DNA from: Lachnospiraceae bacterium
GTDB taxonomy: Bacteria; Bacillota; Clostridia; Lachnospirales; Lachnospiraceae
DNA length: 64,000 nt
Reading direction: 5' to 3'
Assembly: GCA_022845955.1 (NCBI GenBank)
Contig: AP025576.1
Location: 3,100,001 to 3,164,000 of the forward strand
Made by a program: the position numbers and the translations under genes
Shown here: positions 60,153-64,000 of the stretch, piece after piece
Numbering within the stretch: the stretch's first letter is position 1
Layout of the letters: each line of letters opens with the position of its first letter
The notes under the pieces: generated by a model
What the model was told of the DNA's origin: nothing
Databases searched by the model: none
The model's input: the letters and a program-made list of their open reading frames with translations, nothing else

Positions 60153-61871
60153 CTATTTTCCGTTTATCACTCGGTTTATTTCCCTGTTGCATTTTTCGCG
60201 CAGGGAGAGCAGCCAGGCGGCTTCGTGAGGATACTTACTGAAGGAGACAGGAGTTTCCAGTCCATCCTCCAACATGCGGAGAACACTTTCCCTGTCGGTC
60301 AGCTGTTCCAGAAGCTGCAGCGCCCTCATATCCTGCAGACCCTCCATAAGAACCTCTGCCCTGAGGGAAGCAACAGGGCCGTCCTCCCCCGGATATACCA
60401 GAAAGGCATCCCCGGAAGGAAACGCACAACCGGCATCGGTCACGCAATAGGGATTGATGGAACGACGGGAAAGCATAGTATTCCAAAAATTAAATCCCCA
60501 CTGAAGAAATCCCTGCATCTGGAATTTATAAAGCTGTATGCCCAGGATACGGTTCCTTTGAGACGGCATGCAGAAAAAGCGGTTTGCCACTTCCCGGTAT
60601 TGACCGCAGCAATAATACGTCCACAGTCCCGGTACCTGATGTGCAAGAAAAGGCTCTATATGGTTATTACTGCATACAGGAATCCCTACAAGGCCCTGCT
60701 CGTAGAATTCATAATCAGACAGGGCATCCATGATAGGAAGACCGTCAATCTGAGACTCCAGAAGACTTTTGGCATACAGATAGGCAGGAATATGCTCTTT
60801 ATTCGGTTCATCAGATACATGGAAATAGCAGCGTTCCTGTAACTGATGGCTGCGTATAAAATCCATAAGACAGGGCAGGAACGCTTCCAGGAATTCCCGG
60901 TACGCATCACTCGCTGCGTCGGTATCCCAGCCGAAAATCTGTTTGAGACATCCCTTTTCACTGGCCGGAAATCCCGTCCGGGAAGTGGAGCAGCCATCTT
61001 TTTGCAAAGGAGAACCTTCCATAGCCATAATCTTTGGTGCATGCCCGGCTCCCCACTGGGTAAATAAATGGGAAAATTCCAGATAACGGATATGGCAGCG
61101 TTCGCATAGTGCCAGCCAGCGTTCCAGCTTTTCAAAGGAAAAGGTATAACCGTTCTCATCCCGATAAACGTCAATTAACTGTACCGTGGTGCGTTCTCCT
61201 CCCGGCTCCGTATCCAGAGGAGGCGTGAAAAGAGGGGTGAGGATCATATTAACACCGTACCGTGCGGCAGCTTCCATATATTGAAAGGTAAGCTCCCAGT
61301 ATTCTTCACTGAAAACAGGGATTTTGTACCAGTCTGCAATGCAGTCCGTATGGAACCATTCCGTATGGATCAGGGTCTGCTCCGGAAGGCGGGCATTCAG
61401 ACGTTCCAGATGAAAGCCGCAGCTGCCCAAGACCGTACCGTCCTCTCCAAGGATGGAGACTGTCAGTTCATAGGAGCCGGCAGGAAGGGAGCATTCCGCA
61501 GGTACAGTGATCCACAGGCTTCTCCATTGTCCGGGAAGCAGAGTGATGTCCTCTGTGCCGGGATAAAGAGGATCCGGATACAGCCCGGGTGTATTGCGTA
61601 GAAGAAAATTGTCGCCGTCCGGGAAAATGGGAAGCTCACTGGGAGCAAGTCCCACCTGCCTTACGGTAACGGCACCGGCTAAGGAGCCGGATACAACTAC
61701 CCGGGCATGAAAGGTAAGCGGTCCCTCCCAATAATACGCGGTCTGAAAGGAAAAACGTTCATTCAGAAGGCAGGAGGCCCCGGTGTATGCAGTCTGTGGA
61801 TGGAACGGCTCATCCGGGAAAATTTTTTCCAGAGAACTGACGGTAAGTAAAGTGAGTTTGTGTTCGCTCAT
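60153..61871 (-). CDS. DUF4091 domain protein, putative glycoside-related enzyme
   Basis: 572 residues. An N-terminal beta-sandwich (LTFHARVVVSGSLAGAVTVR, LPAGSYELTVSILGEDGT) is followed by a barrel-like region with HTEWFHTDCIADWY, YGVNMILTPLFTPPLDT, FHVSDEPNKEHI and a C-terminal DUF4091 segment (LQWGFNFWNT, DAFLVYPGEDGPVASLRAEV). The acidic HVSDEP motif resembles glycoside hydrolase active sites; activity unproven. No signal peptide. ATG 61871 follows GAGGGGG. Confidence 0.87.
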   Translation of the reverse strand: MSEHKLTLLTVSSLEKIFPDEPFHPQTAYTGASCLLNERFSFQTAYYWEGPLTFHARVVVSGSLAGAVTVRQVGLAPSELPIFPDGDNFLLRNTPGLYPDPLYPGTEDITLLPGQWRSLWITVPAECSLPAGSYELTVSILGEDGTVLGSCGFHLERLNARLPEQTLIHTEWFHTDCIADWYKIPVFSEEYWELTFQYMEAAARYGVNMILTPLFTPPLDTEPGGERTTVQLIDVYRDENGYTFSFEKLERWLALCERCHIRYLEFSHLFTQWGAGHAPKIMAMEGSPLQKDGCSTSRTGFPASEKGCLKQIFGWDTDAASDAYREFLEAFLPCLMDFIRSHQLQERCYFHVSDEPNKEHIPAYLYAKSLLESQIDGLPIMDALSDYEFYEQGLVGIPVCSNNHIEPFLAHQVPGLWTYYCCGQYREVANRFFCMPSQRNRILGIQLYKFQMQGFLQWGFNFWNTMLSRRSINPYCVTDAGCAFPSGDAFLVYPGEDGPVASLRAEVLMEGLQDMRALQLLEQLTDRESVLRMLEDGLETPVSFSKYPHEAAWLLSLREKCNREINRVINGK

Positions 61872-62042
61872 ATGGTTTCCCCCTCGTATTGATTCATTAT
61901 GGAACAAGGATAGCAAAAATCACGGAAAAACGCCATACTGCGGCTGAAAATGGAGCGAAAAGTGCAAAGAAAAGTGCCGATATGGATACCGGGAAAAAGA
62001 CGCTTCCGGAGCTTCCTTTCTTCTGGTACTCCCATACGTTTG

Positions 62043-62151
62043 CTAAAGGCTGCCTGCGTACTCACAGGGCGTGCGGCCCGTGAGTTTATTGAAGGTTAAA
62101 ATAACTCGGACTGGAAAAATCGCAGCACTTCCCGTTCACAGATGTTGCCGC
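62043..62151 (-). pseudogene. C-terminal remnant of an AraC family regulator
   Basis: Minus strand. One frame gives CDFSSPSYFN and the neighbouring frame continues TFNKLTGRTPCEYAGSL-stop, the second helix-turn-helix of an AraC protein with a small deletion between. The rest of the region 61872-62269 shows no other gene. It sits directly upstream of the DUF4091 gene, which it may once have controlled. Confidence 0.5.
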
Positions 62152-62269
62152 ATGGTTTCGCGTAAAGCTTCCTGCAGAAACAATAAGGCACATATTTCCT
62201 TCCTTTCCGGGAAATATTAGAAAAAGGAATGGATCAAACCAGAATATCGGATATAGGAAAGGAGAGGGA

Positions 62270-63109
62270 ATGGAATTTACCAGAAAGCACGATTACCTGA
62301 TTTGTGTGGATTCGGACGGGTGCGCCATGGACACCATGGACAGCAAGCATATGCTTTGCTTTGGCCCCTGTATGGTAGAAGAATGGAATTTACAGCCGTG
62401 GCAGGATAAAATTCAGGAACAGTGGAATAAAACAAACCTCTATTCCATGAACAGAGGGATTAACCGTTTTCAGGGACTTGCGGTGGCGCTGGAAGAAGTG
62501 GATAACAGCTGCCGGCATATTCCGGGACTTGAAGCATTGCTGGCATGGACGGCGTCTGCACCGGAGCTTTCCAACCAGGCGCTTGCAGGGGAAATTCCAA
62601 AATGGGGCGCAAAAGAAGGGCAGGCTTTAAAAAAAGCATTGTCCTGGTCGGAAAAGGTGAATGTAAAAATCAATGCACTGCCGAAGGAAATACTGCAGGC
62701 TTTCGACGGAGTGAAGGAAGCGCTGGAAGAGGCCAAAAAGCAAGCGGATGTGGCGGTGGTCTCCTCTGCCAATCGGAAAGCAGTAGAGGAAGAATGGGAG
62801 CGTTGCGGACTTCTTTCCTGTACAGATATTCTCCTGACACAGAATGACGGATCCAAGGCACACTGTATAAGCGAACTGTTGAAGCTGGGTTATGAAAAGA
62901 CAAGGGTAATGATGATTGGCGATGCCCCCGGGGATGAAAAGGCGGCAGGGATCAATGGGATCCTTTTTTTTCCTGTTCTGGTGAAACGGGAAAGGGAATC
63001 CTGGGAAAAATTCAGGACAGCCGTGTTCCCGGCTTTTATCCGTGGGGAATGCGACGCAGGCATGCAGGATGGATGGACAGAAGAATTTCACAGCAATCTG
63101 AAAGGATAA
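62270..63109 (+). CDS. HAD family hydrolase
   Basis: 279 residues. Motif I is ICVDSDGCAMDTM with both aspartates; motif II Ser in VAVVSSAN, motif III Lys in NDGSKAHCI and motif IV MMIGDAPGDEKAA follow. A helical cap (about 60-150) sits between motifs I and II. Substrate probably a phosphorylated sugar, given the next gene. AAAGGAGAG precedes ATG 62270. The glycosidase gene starts eight bases downstream. Confidence 0.9.
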   Translation: MEFTRKHDYLICVDSDGCAMDTMDSKHMLCFGPCMVEEWNLQPWQDKIQEQWNKTNLYSMNRGINRFQGLAVALEEVDNSCRHIPGLEALLAWTASAPELSNQALAGEIPKWGAKEGQALKKALSWSEKVNVKINALPKEILQAFDGVKEALEEAKKQADVAVVSSANRKAVEEEWERCGLLSCTDILLTQNDGSKAHCISELLKLGYEKTRVMMIGDAPGDEKAAGINGILFFPVLVKRERESWEKFRTAVFPAFIRGECDAGMQDGWTEEFHSNLKG

Positions 63110-63117
63110 TACGTGAT

Positions 63118-64000
63118 ATGGTTGATTTAACAGGAAAGCCTTATTACCTCAAAGAAGAAGACATTAAATGGGTGGAAGAAACAATCAGAGGGATGTCCAT
63201 TGAGGAAAAGATAGGGCAGCTTTTTGTATACATGGTCAAGAGCAGGGAGCCGGAGGACATGAAATCCGTTTTGGATCGGTTTCATGTAGGCGCAATCCGT
63301 TATCATAATGCCCCCAAAGAAGTGTTATATGAACAAAACCGTTTTCTCCAGGAAAACAGCAAAATCCCGCTGCTCATTGCCTCCAATTGTGAAGCAGGGG
63401 GCAATGGAGGAATAGAAGGGGGAACCGCGGTGGCAAACGGCGCCGCCATTGCAGCTGCAGATTCCGAAGAGCTGGCTTATGAAATGTCCTGTGTAGGAGC
63501 TTCGGAAGCGGCGGCGGTAGGCTGCAACTGGAATTTTGCACCGGTGGTGGATCTCCTGTTTAACTGGAGGAATACCATTGTGCAGACAAGGGCCTTTAAT
63601 GACAGTACGGAAGATACCATCCGTTATGCCAGGGCTTTTATGCGCGGTGCGGGGGAAAAGGGGCTGGTTACCTGCTGCAAGCATTTTCCGGGTGATGGCA
63701 CAGAGGAAAATGACCAGCATCTGTTGATGGGGATAAATAATCTTTCCTGTGAGCAGTGGGACAGTACCTTTGGCCGGGTCTATAAAGAATTAATCGAAAA
63801 TGGGGTGATGACCATCATGGCGGGCCATATAGCCATGCCTGCCTATCAGAGAAAATTCCGCCCGGAAACCAGGGCGGAGGATATCCTTCCTGCCACTCTT
63901 TGCCCGGAGCTGATAACTGGATTATTAAAGGAAAAACTGGAATTCAACGGCCTGGTGGTGACGGATGCCTCCCATATGATAGGGATGACCGCTGCCATGC
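63118..64000 (+). CDS. glycoside hydrolase family 3 protein (cut by window end)
   Basis: The frame is open from ATG 63118 to the edge, 294 complete codons. It shows GMSIEEKIGQLF, the NagZ-type loop CCKHFPGDGTEENDQH with the catalytic His, VMTIMAGHIAMPAYQ and VVTDASHMIGM with the nucleophile Asp. These are marks of the family 3 beta-N-acetylhexosaminidase branch. No signal peptide, so a cytoplasmic substrate is likely. Operon with the HAD gene. Confidence 0.92.
   Translation, partial: MVDLTGKPYYLKEEDIKWVEETIRGMSIEEKIGQLFVYMVKSREPEDMKSVLDRFHVGAIRYHNAPKEVLYEQNRFLQENSKIPLLIASNCEAGGNGGIEGGTAVANGAAIAAADSEELAYEMSCVGASEAAAVGCNWNFAPVVDLLFNWRNTIVQTRAFNDSTEDTIRYARAFMRGAGEKGLVTCCKHFPGDGTEENDQHLLMGINNLSCEQWDSTFGRVYKELIENGVMTIMAGHIAMPAYQRKFRPETRAEDILPATLCPELITGLLKEKLEFNGLVVTDASHMIGMTAAM

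Noticed and set aside
59982..60842. Plus-strand frame of 286 codons
   Set aside because: Shadow of the DUF4091 and GlsB-like genes on the minus strand.

Overview
The window reads as a chromosomal piece of a low-to-mid GC Firmicute, most likely family Lachnospiraceae (Clostridia); the genus is not resolved. This rests on strong AGGAGG-type ribosome sites, TTGACA/TATAAT promoters, a serC-serA-DUF1015 gene order, LytTR-DUF3021 and split ThrE pairs, DUF6472 and DUF4091 proteins, and a MobP3-type relaxase remnant. These are judgements from recognised families, not from database searches.

Layout. 0-14.4 kb is a conserved housekeeping block on the + strand: tgt, yajC, leuB-ilvD-ilvB (branched-chain amino acids), serC-serA (serine) with a striking 53-bp tandem-repeat leader, a DUF1015 protein, glgB and an MscS channel. 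14.5-26 kb is an accessory stretch: acetyltransferases, tRNA-Thr(CGU), a TetR-methyltransferase operon, an FMN riboswitch driving the riboflavin transporter ribU, an orphan winged-helix protein, two small Cys-rich proteins, an eroded rtcB, PhzF, HD, histidine-phosphatase and SdpI-like genes, a frameshifted acetyltransferase and an AraC-ASCH-like pair. 26-42.2 kb is again mostly conserved: an aspartate-type aminotransferase behind a probable attenuator, a TetR-controlled ABC exporter with two matching operators, an amidohydrolase-nitroreductase pair, DUF6472 with a split ThrE exporter, a PHP phosphoesterase, an MraY-like transferase, lgt, a dipeptidase, LytTR-DUF3021 and a membrane-anchored Ntn hydrolase.

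42.9-58.4 kb is a decayed accessory island: a broken transposase, an AT-richer run of small single-domain genes (HIT, Nudix, HAD, two GNATs) with related junction sequences, a frameshifted MobP3 relaxase, a MarR-DUF1848-radical SAM-MutM cluster with two eroded nitroreductases inside it, a LysR/hydrolase pair, an exported flavodoxin-aldo/keto reductase fusion, an Fe-S aldo/keto reductase, a truncated group II intron containing a 260-bp foldback, and ABC/DUF454 remnants. 58.5-64 kb returns to intact genes: an SH3-domain membrane protein, a GlsB-like protein, a DUF4091 enzyme, a HAD phosphatase and a family 3 glycoside hydrolase cut by the window end.

The best candidates for new biology are the five identical SD-containing repeats in front of serC, the flavodoxin-AKR lipoprotein, the DUF1848-SPL-MutM cluster with a radical SAM-type cysteine motif at the DUF1848 C-terminus, the cassette-like junction motifs at 43.6-46 kb, the giant foldback in the intron remnant, and the attenuator-like leader at 26.1 kb. 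No intact phage, CRISPR array or recognised defence system was found.
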